Shown here one piece after another: positions 1-7,613 of a stretch of DNA of 9,073 bases; position 1 is the stretch's first letter; every line of letters starts with the position of its first letter. The stretch is from the NCBI GenBank assembly GCA_007126175.1, contig SLBU01000187.1:1-9073 (forward strand), read 5' to 3'. The stretch comes from Kiritimatiellia bacterium (GTDB lineage: Bacteria > Verrucomicrobiota > Kiritimatiellia > UBA8416). A program made the position numbers and the translations under genes. A model generated the notes under the pieces. That model was given only the letters and a program-made list of their open reading frames with translations, did no database searches and was not told where the DNA came from.

Positions 1-1
1 C

Positions 2-88
2 CTCGGGGTCATCGACGAACAAGGCCATGGCCCCGATCTCCTATCGGAAGAATGGCTCCGCGCCATCCATCACAAGTCACAGCAGTAG
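2..88 (+). CDS. C-terminal end of an unknown gene, cut by the window edge
   Basis: Reading from base 2 gives 28 codons and then a TAG stop at 86-88. The peptide begins LGVIDEQGHG and ends AIHHKSQQ. It has the charged, mixed composition of a normal protein tail, and most codons end in C or G as in the neighbouring genes. The frame is open to the window edge, so the start lies outside. It would converge with recQ, whose stop is 49 bp away. No family can be named from so short a piece. The other two + frames here give less protein-like translations. A chance open frame of this length is quite possible, so this is a tentative call. Confidence 0.45.
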   Translation, partial: LGVIDEQGHGPDLLSEEWLRAIHHKSQQ

Positions 89-137
89 CTCAAATACCCA
101 GTGCCACACAAAGCCCCATGGCAATGTCCGCTGCACA

Positions 138-2357
138 TCAAGCCGCGCCCGCAGCACGCAGCCGCAACCACGCCCGCGCCAGGCGGATCTGCCCATAACT
201 GACGCCTCCCCCGAAATGCTCGAATACCGGCTTGAGATCGTCCCTCTCCTGCTCACGCAAAATGGCAGCGATCGGCTCCAGTTTTTTCGTGTCGACCAGA
301 CTATCGATATCGACAGCGCAACCATCTGCCGCCAATTTCTCGATATGCCCCATGATTGTCTCCGCCGTCAATCCACGCTGCGTGGCAATTGCCTCAACCC
401 CCAGCCCTTGTTCCAGTAACGCACGCGTTTCCAGCACCGTGCCACTGCGCGAAGACCGCTTAGGCGGCAGCACAACATAATCCTCGACAACCAGAGGCTC
501 CAACGCCGGATGCTCCTGCCGGAAACCGCGAATCGCATCCAGAAAGGCATCTCCGTATTGCGCCATTTTATGTGCTCCCACTCCCCCGACGCACTGCATT
601 TCTGTAGCATTCGAAGGCATGCTTGCCGACATTTCCCGCAACGTACGATCCGAAAACACCACAAACGGCGGAACTCCCTGCTGCGCCGCGATCTGCTTGC
701 GCAACACACGCAAGGCCTCAAACAGCGGCATATGACAGGGTGCAGCCGCCTCGTCAGCACCCGACCGCGACTCCCATACCGCGGCCGTCTCGACCGGCTT
801 GATCATCCGAAACCGCTTCTCACCACCAAGAACCGCACCCGACCGCCGCGTTACCCCGAGCACCGGATAACGGTCGCCAGAGCGCTGCACAAAACCCTGT
901 GACTCTAAATTTTGCAGTACACGTTGTAGATACCGCTTGCTCTTGCCGCTACCCACACCATAGGTCTTGAGCTGATCGTGACCAAACTGACGAATCTTCT
1001 GCGTGTTCGCGCCAGCCACAACATCCAGGATATGATTGGCTCCGAACCGATTGCCCGTACGCACCATGGCCGATAGCAACATCTGGGCCTCAACCGTGGC
1101 ATCCACCTCTTCCGCATCACCAGCACAAACATCACACGTGCCGCAGTTCTCCTCCGGATACTGCTCGTTGAAGTACGCCAGCAACTGCTTACGACGGCAT
1201 ACATGCGCCGAACCGAATCGCACCATATCTTGCAGACAATTCTGCGCATGCCGCCGCGCTGTATGATCTGTGATCTGCTCAATAAAATACGTGATACGCG
1301 GCGCATCCCCATAGCCAAACAACAGCAGGCAATGCGCCGGATCCCCGTCACGCCCGGCACGACCCGTCTCCTGGTAATAACTCTCAATATTCTTGGGCAA
1401 ATCCCCATGCACCACATAGCGCACATTCGACTTGTCGATCCCCATTCCGAAGGCAATCGTGGCAACCACCACATCCGTCTCGTCGCGGTTAAAGGCCTCC
1501 TGATGCGCGGAGCGCACCTTATCCTCAAGACCAGCATGATACGGCAACGCCCGGATACCATTCGCACAAAGCACCGCCGCCGTTTCCTCCACGCTCCTGC
1601 GCGTCATCCGATAAATAATCCCCTGCTGGCCCGGACGAGATCGCACAAACGCCAGCAACTGCCGGTCGGGATCCGTCTTGGGCAACACTTGGTAAAACAG
1701 ATTAGGACGATTGAACGATGCCCGCAGTTCGTACGGGGACCGCAACCCGAGCTTTCCAATGATATCGCGCGCAACCCGACGCGTCGCCGTGGCCGTAAAG
1801 GCCGCAATCGGACAGGACGGAAACAGCTTCACGATCTGGGCCAACTGCAAATAATCCGGACGAAAATCGTGTCCCCACTCCGAAATACAATGCGCTTCAT
1901 CAATTGCAACAAAGCCCAGCCGCACCGACCCAAGCAACGCCGTGAACGAATCCATCGCAAAGCGCTCCGGCGAAACATACAATAAATCCAGTTCCCCGGC
2001 CCGCAGTGCCGCCGCTACCTCCCGTTGCTCCGCCGCACCCTGCGAGCTATTGAGAAAAGCCGCTTTCAACCCAATTGCCTTGGCCGCATCCACCTGATCC
2101 TTCATCAGGGAGATCAACGGACTGATCACCAGACATACGCCCGGCAACAGCAACGCCGGCAACTGGTAGCACAGCGACTTACCCGCCCCCGTAGGCATCA
2201 CCGCAAACACATCGCGCCCATCAAGCAGCGCCCGCACAACCTCTTCCTGATGCGGGCGAAATCCCGAAAAGCCGAAAACCGACTGCAGCGTGCCAGCCAA
2301 ATCCCTTTCTACCCCTTCGCCTGCTCCCAAATGTGTCCATGCTTGCTCCGTTTCCAT
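138..2357 (-). CDS. recQ: ATP-dependent DNA helicase RecQ
   Basis: This is a superfamily 2 helicase that unwinds DNA 3' to 5' during recombinational repair and at stalled forks. The 739 residues show the full RecQ order. Residues 20-350 hold the helicase core: Walker A MPTGAGKS at 54-61, DEAH at 153-156, TATAT at 188-192 and motif VI QETGRAGRDG at 329-338. The zinc-binding cysteines are C387, C405, C408 and C411. An RQC winged helix follows at about 420-515, then an HRDC domain at about 541-613. The last 100 residues resemble the helix-turn-helix domain (HTH_40 type) found at the end of many longer RecQ proteins, which explains why it exceeds the 609 residues of E. coli RecQ. The ATG at 2357 is preceded by AAGGAG (2366-2371, - strand) with 8 bp between, which supports this start. 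No motif is missing. It lies downstream of the lipoprotein gene on the same strand, but a 221-bp gap with a hairpin suggests its own promoter. Confidence 0.97.
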   Translation of the reverse strand: METEQAWTHLGAGEGVERDLAGTLQSVFGFSGFRPHQEEVVRALLDGRDVFAVMPTGAGKSLCYQLPALLLPGVCLVISPLISLMKDQVDAAKAIGLKAAFLNSSQGAAEQREVAAALRAGELDLLYVSPERFAMDSFTALLGSVRLGFVAIDEAHCISEWGHDFRPDYLQLAQIVKLFPSCPIAAFTATATRRVARDIIGKLGLRSPYELRASFNRPNLFYQVLPKTDPDRQLLAFVRSRPGQQGIIYRMTRRSVEETAAVLCANGIRALPYHAGLEDKVRSAHQEAFNRDETDVVVATIAFGMGIDKSNVRYVVHGDLPKNIESYYQETGRAGRDGDPAHCLLLFGYGDAPRITYFIEQITDHTARRHAQNCLQDMVRFGSAHVCRRKQLLAYFNEQYPEENCGTCDVCAGDAEEVDATVEAQMLLSAMVRTGNRFGANHILDVVAGANTQKIRQFGHDQLKTYGVGSGKSKRYLQRVLQNLESQGFVQRSGDRYPVLGVTRRSGAVLGGEKRFRMIKPVETAAVWESRSGADEAAAPCHMPLFEALRVLRKQIAAQQGVPPFVVFSDRTLREMSASMPSNATEMQCVGGVGAHKMAQYGDAFLDAIRGFRQEHPALEPLVVEDYVVLPPKRSSRSGTVLETRALLEQGLGVEAIATQRGLTAETIMGHIEKLAADGCAVDIDSLVDTKKLEPIAAILREQERDDLKPVFEHFGGGVSYGQIRLARAWLRLRAAGAA

Positions 2358-2529
2358 GTTGCGGACTCCTTCTTCTAACGTTTCCTACTTCGATTACGTG
2401 TATACGGACGACAGACGTCACGCCCATCTACACACAAGAAGAAACGGCAGCGGCGCATTTCCAAAAAAAAATGCATCGGAATCCACAGCAAGAGCCATCA
2501 CGGCACCACATGCTGGTATCTCCCTCTTC

Positions 2530-2557
2530 CGCCGGCCACACGGAAACGTGGCCGGCG
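2530..2557 (-). terminator. Strong hairpin after the lipoprotein gene, without a T-tract
   Basis: A perfect 10-bp GC-rich stem (CGCCGGCCAC at 2530-2539 with GTGGCCGGCG at 2548-2557) closes an 8-base loop, 21 bp past the stop of the - strand lipoprotein gene. This is the right place for a terminator or a 3'-end stabiliser. No run of T follows on either strand, so it is not a classical intrinsic terminator. It could instead be a dispersed palindromic repeat. The rest of the 221-bp gap (2358-2578) holds the recQ ribosome binding site and an A-rich run near 2461-2470. I could not pick a convincing recQ promoter in it. Confidence 0.5.
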
Positions 2558-2578
2558 AATCGCGTGCAGCCGCCCAAG

Positions 2579-3454
2579 CTACTGCATCGCTCCCATCATC
2601 ATCATCATGACACCACCGAAAACGGCCTGCAGATCTTCCTGCGTCTTGGCCGCTTCAAGCTGACCCAGCATCGGCTTGAGGGCACCTATCTGCATCAGAG
2701 CCATGGCTTTCTTCTGCTTGCCTTCCTCGCTGGTGAAATCAATCATCTCGAGATTCTTGCGTGCTTCAGCAATGCCTTGCTTGAAACCGTCAGCCATCTC
2801 CTTGGGAATCCAAACGCCCTCAACCTTGATCATATCAATGGTCTCGGGCTCTTCCCCAGGTGCCTCAATCTTCAGGACGGCATTATCACCATCCTGCGAA
2901 ACCAGCGAGATCGTGGCAGCCTTGAGCTTGGCCAACTCCTCGCCAGCCTCCGCGCTCGTCTCGCTATTCTCCATCAACCCTGTCGCTTTCGCCATGATCT
3001 TGGCACCGTCGCCGCTCAATAAGCCTTTCACATTGCCCTGACGCAAGCGTTCGATGTCCAGAAAATCACTATTGACCACTTCTCGTAACAGCGCCACGCC
3101 GGCATTCCAGTTCTTTGCGACATCCGCCTTGTGCGGCACATCGGCCACCATCGGACTCGACAGCAGCAAATCGCGTTTGCTCTCCAGAAGACCCGCGACC
3201 CGTTTGATCAACGCCGTCGCCTCCTGCCACAATTCCGTATCCATGCGCTTCGCGGCATCCGCCACCAACGCATCAACATCCGCCTGATAACTGGCCGGTA
3301 GCGCTGTGAAGAGTTTATCCGGCTTGTTGTCCAGAACCGCCTGCTGCATATTCCGCATCGCACCGTCGGGGGTATCCAACTTCGGGTTCGATCCGCCACA
3401 CCCCGTGATTGCCGCCATCATCGCCACTACCGCCAACACACCCATACGATTCAT
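2579..3454 (-). CDS. Putative lipoprotein of unknown function
   Basis: The product has 291 residues. The N-terminus is a clear lipoprotein signal: a short basic start (MNR), a hydrophobic stretch of about 12 residues, and the lipobox ITGC with the lipidated cysteine at residue 19. The mature protein should therefore be tethered to a membrane outside the cytoplasm. The body is mostly helical and charged. A region at about 181-207 reads like two or three beta strands ending in VEGVWIPKEM, a type of segment common in small periplasmic lipoproteins. The C-terminus is odd: five consecutive methionines at 283-287, then GAMQ. The start at 3454 is supported by AAGGGAG at 3461-3467 on the - strand, 6 bp upstream. 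I do not recognise a named family and infer no biochemical role. It is divergent from the M20 peptidase gene, and a hairpin separates it from recQ, so it may be a single-gene unit. The overlapping + strand frame is a shadow. Confidence 0.85.
   Translation of the reverse strand: MNRMGVLAVVAMMAAITGCGGSNPKLDTPDGAMRNMQQAVLDNKPDKLFTALPASYQADVDALVADAAKRMDTELWQEATALIKRVAGLLESKRDLLLSSPMVADVPHKADVAKNWNAGVALLREVVNSDFLDIERLRQGNVKGLLSGDGAKIMAKATGLMENSETSAEAGEELAKLKAATISLVSQDGDNAVLKIEAPGEEPETIDMIKVEGVWIPKEMADGFKQGIAEARKNLEMIDFTSEEGKQKKAMALMQIGALKPMLGQLEAAKTQEDLQAVFGGVMMMMMGAMQ
2594..2608. repeat. Trinucleotide microsatellite (CAT)5
   Basis: Five perfect CAT units lie near the 3' end of the lipoprotein gene and encode its five consecutive methionines on the - strand. 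Slippage here would add or remove methionines without changing the frame. Confidence 0.8.
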
Positions 3455-3541
3455 TCGCTGCTCCCTTTTTTCTGGTCCAATTCAGAGTTTCTCTCCCGCA
3501 TCACCACGCTGCATGACCCTGCCTGCTCACGACATAACCGT

Positions 3542-3566
3542 CAAGCGCAAACGGACAAGCGCAAAC
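3542..3566. repeat. 11-bp direct repeat upstream of the lipoprotein gene
   Basis: CAAGCGCAAAC occurs at 3542-3552 and again at 3556-3566, separated by GGA (14-bp period). It lies 88 bp upstream of the lipoprotein start. On the - strand the copies read GTTTGCGCTTG and abut a TTGACG hexamer (3539-3544) that could be a -35 box, although no good -10 follows at the usual distance. A tandem regulator-binding site is one reading and chance duplication is another. Confidence 0.4.
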
Positions 3567-3611
3567 ACAAATCATGTTGCTTGCGAATCCCTCCTACTGA
3601 CGAAGTACGAA

Positions 3612-3650
3612 CAGGGACAGAGACTGAGAAACAGATACTGTGTCCCCTTT
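3612..3650. repeat. REP-like imperfect inverted repeat
   Basis: GGGACA at 3614-3619 is mirrored by TGTCCC at 3641-3646, giving a 6-bp stem around a 21-base interior. The flanks are CA on the left and CCTTT on the right. On the - strand it begins AAAGGGGACACAG. This look, GGGACA near one end and TGTCCC near the other, recalls the dispersed palindromic repeats associated with REP-associated tyrosine transposases (RAYTs). No transposase is in the window, and a single copy cannot prove a family. It lies in the divergent intergenic region, about 37 bp before the putative peptidase promoter. Confidence 0.4.
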
Positions 3651-3685
3651 GCACAGCTCTGCCGCCGACACGGCCCCGAATCCAG

Positions 3686-3714
3686 TTGAATCCCCACCTG
3701 AAAAACGCTATCAA
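3686..3714 (+). promoter_or_regulatory. Candidate sigma-70 type promoter for the peptidase-recD2 unit
   Basis: TTGAAT (3686-3691) and TATCAA (3709-3714) are separated by exactly 17 bp, and each matches 4 of 6 consensus bases. Transcription would start near 3721. That leaves a short leader that contains the AAAGGAT ribosome binding site (3728-3734) ahead of the ATG at 3741. The spacing is good but the hexamers are only moderate. Confidence 0.4.
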
Positions 3715-3740
3715 AGGCGTAAAAGCAAAAGGATATCTAT

Positions 3741-5105
3741 ATGCCACGCAAACAATGGGAATCAGCCTTCGAACAACGTCGCGAAGATATTTTGCACGAC
3801 TGGGAAACCTTTCTACGATTTGCCTCCATCGGCACCGATCCGGCGCACAAAGCGGAATGCGAGGCTTGCGCCCGATGGCTTCGTGACCGACTCGATCACT
3901 CCGGCTTCGAGAGCCGGGTCGTTGCCACCGCTGGAAACCCTTTCGTTCATGCCCTGCGCCCCGGAAATCCCGATAAACCCGCTATCCTCATCTACGGGCA
4001 CTACGATGTGCAGCCCGTTGACCCGCTCGAGGACTGGACCACGCCGCCCTTCGAACCAACCTGGCGCAAGGACCGCCTCTATGCCCGTGGTGCCCAGGAC
4101 AACAAGGGCCAAATCTTCTATACCATCTGCGCCATTGAATCGCTGATTGCCGCCCAAAAACTCGACCGCACAGTCATCTTTATCATCGAGGGAGAAGAAG
4201 AGTTTGGCAGCGACAGCCTGAATCAGGCATTGGATGCCTGGAGCGACCAAATCCAGGCCGAAGCCCTGCTGGTGCACGATACCGGCACCGTCAGTTCCGG
4301 TGCCCCAACCCTCATCATGGGCCTGCGTGGCATCCTCCAATTCGAATGCACCCTTCAAGGTGCCACGCACGATCTGCACTCCGGCATCCACGGCGGCCTC
4401 GCCCCCAATGCCGCCCAGGCCGCCGCTGCCATCTGCGCCAGCCTGCACGATGCCACGGGTCGCGTTGCCATCCCCGGCTTCTACGACGGCGTTATACCGC
4501 CCTCGGATCGCGAACGAACGCTGGCGGCGGCATCCCCTCTTTCCCCCGAAACCTACCGTGCCGAAACCGGCACCACTCCCGACGGCGGGCAGCGCGACCT
4601 ACCCCCCTACGAACGCGTCGGCTTCCTGCCCACCCTCGAAATCAACGGCCTCCATTCCGGATACGGGGGGCCCGGCAGCAAAACCATCATTCCGGCCCAA
4701 GCCCTTATCAAGCTCAGCGCACGAATTGTGCACGGACAAGACCCAGCCACCCTGATTGAGACCGTAACCCAATACCTTAAGGAGCAAGCCCCACCAGGTA
4801 TCAGCATGCAAATCACCCAGGCCCACATCGGAGGGCCCGGCCTGCGCTTCGACCCCGAAGCCCCCCTACTGGCCGACGTCCAGCAAGCCTTGGCAGCCGT
4901 CAAACCCGACCAGCCCATCGTCCACCGCTGGGAGGGTGCCTCGATCCCCATCGTTGCGCGCCTCGCCGAGGTCTCCGGCGCCACACCCCTGCTCACCGGA
5001 TTCGGACACGAGGACGACCGCATCCACGCCCCCAACGAATCTTTCTCTCTCGACCAATTCCGCAACGGCTTCCTCTACACCGCCCTCCTCCTCGCCCAAC
5101 GCTAA
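3741..5105 (+). CDS. M20 family metallopeptidase (dipeptidase-like)
   Basis: This is a predicted cytoplasmic di-zinc hydrolase of the M20 peptidase group (carnosinase/CNDP-like branch), which cleaves dipeptides or related amides. The 454 residues match the usual length. Residues I read as metal ligands are H87 in GHYD, the bridging D120 in ARGAQDNKG, E154 in GEEEFGS, D180, and H429 in IHAPNESF. E153 would be the general base and D89 its helper. HDLHSG at 210-215 falls in the lid or dimerisation domain, and GYGGPGSKTIIP at 307-318 is also typical of this branch. There is no signal peptide. The ATG at 3741 is preceded by AAAGGAT with about 7 bp between. The stop is 12 bp before recD2, so they are probably co-transcribed, although no functional link between a peptidase and a helicase is known to me. 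Substrate cannot be told from sequence; a deacylase or deacetylase role is less likely. Confidence 0.93.
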   Translation: MPRKQWESAFEQRREDILHDWETFLRFASIGTDPAHKAECEACARWLRDRLDHSGFESRVVATAGNPFVHALRPGNPDKPAILIYGHYDVQPVDPLEDWTTPPFEPTWRKDRLYARGAQDNKGQIFYTICAIESLIAAQKLDRTVIFIIEGEEEFGSDSLNQALDAWSDQIQAEALLVHDTGTVSSGAPTLIMGLRGILQFECTLQGATHDLHSGIHGGLAPNAAQAAAAICASLHDATGRVAIPGFYDGVIPPSDRERTLAAASPLSPETYRAETGTTPDGGQRDLPPYERVGFLPTLEINGLHSGYGGPGSKTIIPAQALIKLSARIVHGQDPATLIETVTQYLKEQAPPGISMQITQAHIGGPGLRFDPEAPLLADVQQALAAVKPDQPIVHRWEGASIPIVARLAEVSGATPLLTGFGHEDDRIHAPNESFSLDQFRNGFLYTALLLAQR

Positions 5106-5117
5106 AAAGACCAAAGC

Positions 5118-7343
5118 ATGACGTATAACCAACGCTACAAACCCAAACCCAAGCCCAAACCCAAGCTCGAAGTCAAGCTGGGCGAACCCGTCGAGCTTAC
5201 CGGCGTGGTAGAGAGCATCGTCTTCCGCAACGAAGACAACGGCTACACGGTCTGTAGCGTCAAACCCGACGGCCAGCGCGAGCCAGTCACTGTTGTCGGT
5301 GCCTCGGCCGCCATGTGGATTGGCGAAACCATGCGTGCCGACGGACACTGGATCCGCCATCCGCGCCACGGCTTCCAGTTCCAGGCCAATGAAATCACCT
5401 GTATGGCCCCCACCTCCGCACGCGGCATCGAGCGCTATCTAGCCAGCGGCATGATCCGGGGTGTCGGCAAAGTCACGGCCAAGCGCCTCGTCAAGCATTT
5501 CGGTGCCGAGACCCTGCATATCATCGAAAAGGAATCGCAGCGCATGGAGGAAATCGAGGGCATCGGCCCCATCCTGCGAAAACGCATCAAGGAATCCTGG
5601 AACGAGCAGCGCGGCACCCGCGACATCATGATCTTTCTCCAAGGACACGGTATCGGCACCGGACAAGCCGCTCGCATCTACCGCCAGTATGGTGCCGATG
5701 CCATCGCCCTCGTGCGCACCAACCCCTATCGCCTCTGTGCCGACGTCTGGGGGATCGGATTCAAAACCGCCGATAGCGTAGCCATGAGCCTCGGGATCCC
5801 CGAAAACTCTGTCATCCGTGCCCGCGCTGGCATCGTCTATGTCATGCGAACCCTCTCGGAAGAAGGCCATTGCCACTGCACCGAAGCTGAACTGCTGCTC
5901 TTTGCCGAGCAATTGCTCGGGATCAGCGTGGAAATTCTCGCCGAAGCCCTCGCGGCTGAATTGCAGGGGAAATGGCTCACCAAGGAAGACGACCGTATCT
6001 ATCTGACGACGCTCTACGAAAACGAATGCACGATCGCCCAAAAGATACGCGACCTGATCGATGCCCCCCCCAACTTCAAACCGATTCAATCCACCAAGGC
6101 GGTTGTTTGGGCCGAGGAGCAAATGCACATACATTTTGCCCCACAGCAACGCCTCGCACTCGAGACCGCGCTCGACAGCAAGATGGCCATCATTACAGGT
6201 GGACCCGGTGTCGGGAAAACCACCATCATCCGCGCGCTCGTCGATGTCTACCACCGCCGCGGACTCACCTTCTACCTCGCGGCCCCCACCGGTCGCGCTG
6301 CCCGCCGCATGAGCGAGGCCACCGGACACGATGCCGTCACGATTCACCGACTCCTCAAATACCTGCCCCAAACCGGCAAATTCGAATTCCATGCCGGGAA
6401 TCCGCTGCCCGGCGATTGCCTGATCCTCGACGAAGTCTCCATGGTCGATCTCCCGCTCATGGCGGCCGTCATGGAAGCATTACCCAAACATATGGTCGTA
6501 ATCTTGGTTGGGGATATCGATCAGCTCCCCAGCGTCGGCCCCGGCAATGTGCTGCGCGACTTGATCCAGTCCGGCGTGATCCCCTGCGAAGCACTCCAAA
6601 CCATCTTTCGTCAGGAAGCAGGCGGTTACATCGTCCGTAATGCCCACAATATCAATGAAGGCCACAGACTCGAATTGCCCGAACCCAGCCAGCACGGCCT
6701 ATCCGATTTCTACATGCTGCCCTGCAATGAACCCGACGAGGTACTGCAACGGCTCCTGGAACTCGTCACCAAACGCATTCCGCAACGCTTTCACCTCAAT
6801 CCGCTCACCGACATCCAGGTGCTTTCGCCCATGCGCCGCGCCTCCCTTGGCACCGATAATCTCAATGCCATCCTACAGGAAACCCTCAACCCCCAAGGCC
6901 CCGAAATCGAACGATTCGGACGCAAATACCGCCTGCGCGATCGCGTCATGCAGATCCGCAATAACTACGACAAGGAAGTTTTTAATGGGGACGTAGGTTC
7001 GATCGCGGCCGTCGACCCCGAGGAACAAACGATTGTCGTGGAGATGGATGGACGCCGTGTCGGTTACGATCTCACCGACCTGGACGAGCTCGTGCATGCC
7101 TATGCCGGCACCATCCATAAATCACAAGGTAGCGAGTATCCCGCCGTCGTCATCCTCATGACCACCCAGCACTTCAAGATGCTCCAACGCAACCTGCTCT
7201 ACACCGCCGTTACCCGTGGCAAACAACTCGTCTGTATCGTCGGCTCCCACAAAGCCATCGGCATGGCCATTGCCAACACCGAAATGCGCCAGCGCCGCAC
7301 CAGTCTCAAAGACCGCCTGCGTGCCCCCGAACCTGCCAGCTAA
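5118..7343 (+). CDS. recD2: RecD2-type ATP-dependent DNA helicase
   Basis: This is a superfamily 1B helicase of the RecD2 (RecD/TraA) family, moving 5' to 3' on DNA. Unlike E. coli RecD, members of this family act without RecB and RecC and contribute to repair and replication stability. Its 741 residues are the usual size. The N-terminal part has an OB-like domain (about 24-95) and helix-hairpin-helix segments (about 98-230, with GVGK at 115-118 and GIGP at 148-151). The motor follows: Walker A GGPGVGKT 361-368, Walker B LILDEVSMVD 435-444, motif III GDIDQLPSVGPG 465-476, FRQE 497-500, HKSQGSEYP 667-675 and motif VI LLYTAVTRGK 693-702. All are intact. Residues 8-16 are alternating Lys-Pro, an unusual basic tail before the OB domain. 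The ribosome binding site is weak (AAAGA at 5106-5110), so translation may couple to the peptidase gene just upstream. Neither recB nor recC is in the window. Confidence 0.96.
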   Translation: MTYNQRYKPKPKPKPKLEVKLGEPVELTGVVESIVFRNEDNGYTVCSVKPDGQREPVTVVGASAAMWIGETMRADGHWIRHPRHGFQFQANEITCMAPTSARGIERYLASGMIRGVGKVTAKRLVKHFGAETLHIIEKESQRMEEIEGIGPILRKRIKESWNEQRGTRDIMIFLQGHGIGTGQAARIYRQYGADAIALVRTNPYRLCADVWGIGFKTADSVAMSLGIPENSVIRARAGIVYVMRTLSEEGHCHCTEAELLLFAEQLLGISVEILAEALAAELQGKWLTKEDDRIYLTTLYENECTIAQKIRDLIDAPPNFKPIQSTKAVVWAEEQMHIHFAPQQRLALETALDSKMAIITGGPGVGKTTIIRALVDVYHRRGLTFYLAAPTGRAARRMSEATGHDAVTIHRLLKYLPQTGKFEFHAGNPLPGDCLILDEVSMVDLPLMAAVMEALPKHMVVILVGDIDQLPSVGPGNVLRDLIQSGVIPCEALQTIFRQEAGGYIVRNAHNINEGHRLELPEPSQHGLSDFYMLPCNEPDEVLQRLLELVTKRIPQRFHLNPLTDIQVLSPMRRASLGTDNLNAILQETLNPQGPEIERFGRKYRLRDRVMQIRNNYDKEVFNGDVGSIAAVDPEEQTIVVEMDGRRVGYDLTDLDELVHAYAGTIHKSQGSEYPAVVILMTTQHFKMLQRNLLYTAVTRGKQLVCIVGSHKAIGMAIANTEMRQRRTSLKDRLRAPEPAS
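5139..5165. repeat. Hexanucleotide repeat encoding a Lys-Pro tail
   Basis: Four tandem units of the form AARCCC, followed by AAG, encode KPKPKPKPK near the start of RecD2. The unit is a multiple of three, so loss or gain of copies keeps the frame. Confidence 0.8.
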
Positions 7344-7355
7344 AACCTGCCACCC

Positions 7356-7595
7356 CTACAACCCGAAGAAGCTCAGTGGCAGACAATCCGCGGCATCCTC
7401 CAGATAAGGGGCCAAGGTTTCCAGATTCTGATCGCGCACCTCCGCCGGCGGTGCATCCGGCGGTGCAGGTACCGATGCCCCCTCAGCGAGCTGCGCAAAA
7501 TCAGATTGGCAATCCGTGCAGTATCTTTGGAATCGTGTCCCTAACAAACCCACCAACGGCGCTCTGCGCGCGTAATATGCAACACTTTCCGCCAT
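7356..7595 (-). CDS. Doubtful small ORF, possibly the 3' remnant of a broken gene
   Basis: The open frame gives 79 residues and is convergent with recD2, with 12 bp between stops. The last 45 or so residues look protein-like (ending CLPLSFFGL) and include APPDAPPA, coded by a tandem repeat. The first part (about residues 1-30) looks less convincing. It includes a CTDC pair at residues 26-29 that is too isolated to call a metal site. The ATG at 7595 has no clear ribosome binding site. The frame stays open upstream to a TAG at 7632-7634 without a better start. I recognise no family. Two readings fit: a small real gene, or the tail of a longer gene that lost its 5' part when the region next to the ATPase was rearranged. 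I favour the remnant weakly. Confidence 0.33.
   Translation of the reverse strand: MAESVAYYARRAPLVGLLGTRFQRYCTDCQSDFAQLAEGASVPAPPDAPPAEVRDQNLETLAPYLEDAADCLPLSFFGL
7445..7467. repeat. 11-bp tandem direct repeat in the small ORF
   Basis: CCGGCGGTGCA occurs at 7445-7455 and 7457-7467 with a 12-bp period. On the - strand it codes for the APPD/APPA pair of the doubtful small ORF. The period being a multiple of three is mild support for that frame being coding, now or in the past. Confidence 0.6.
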
Positions 7596-7613
7596 ATTCC
7601 AACCAGATATGGC
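7591..7613. repeat. 7-bp inverted repeat upstream of the ATPase gene
   Basis: GCCATAT (7591-7597) and ATATGGC (7607-7613) form a perfect 7-bp inverted repeat around 9 bases. The right arm, GATATGGCA with its flanks, resembles the half GATATTGGCA of the palindrome at 7653-7666, so both could be sites for one regulator. Chance is not excluded. Confidence 0.35.

Noticed and set aside
102..123. TGCCA/TGGCA inverted repeat between the left partial gene and recQ as a terminator
   Set aside because: A 5-bp stem with a 12-base loop and no T-run is no better than chance.
27..419. 130-codon + strand open frame at the left edge
   Set aside because: Most of it is antisense to recQ. The alternative frame ending at 88 gives a more natural protein tail, and the Ser/Arg/Pro-rich product looks non-coding.
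1203..1985. 260-codon + strand open frame
   Set aside because: It lies wholly inside recQ in antisense. Its translation is Arg/Pro/His-rich with no recognisable motif, as expected for the reverse strand of a gene rich in C-ending codons.
2333..3022. 229-codon + strand open frame over the lipoprotein gene
   Set aside because: It is antisense to a gene with a clear lipobox and ribosome binding site, and it also runs across the hairpin and intergenic region.
3813..4448. 211-codon - strand open frame inside the peptidase gene
   Set aside because: It is a shadow of the M20 gene, whose metal-ligand motifs are all on the + strand.
5439..6392. 317-codon - strand open frame inside recD2
   Set aside because: It is a shadow. 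The + strand here carries the helix-hairpin-helix and Walker A motifs of RecD2, and the antisense product is an unstructured Gly/Asp/Glu-rich string.
138..7343. A defence island or new system made of RecQ, RecD2 and the peptidase
   Set aside because: Both helicases have complete, ordinary housekeeping domain sets and lie on opposite strands in separate units. No effector, nuclease partner or mobile gene lies between them.
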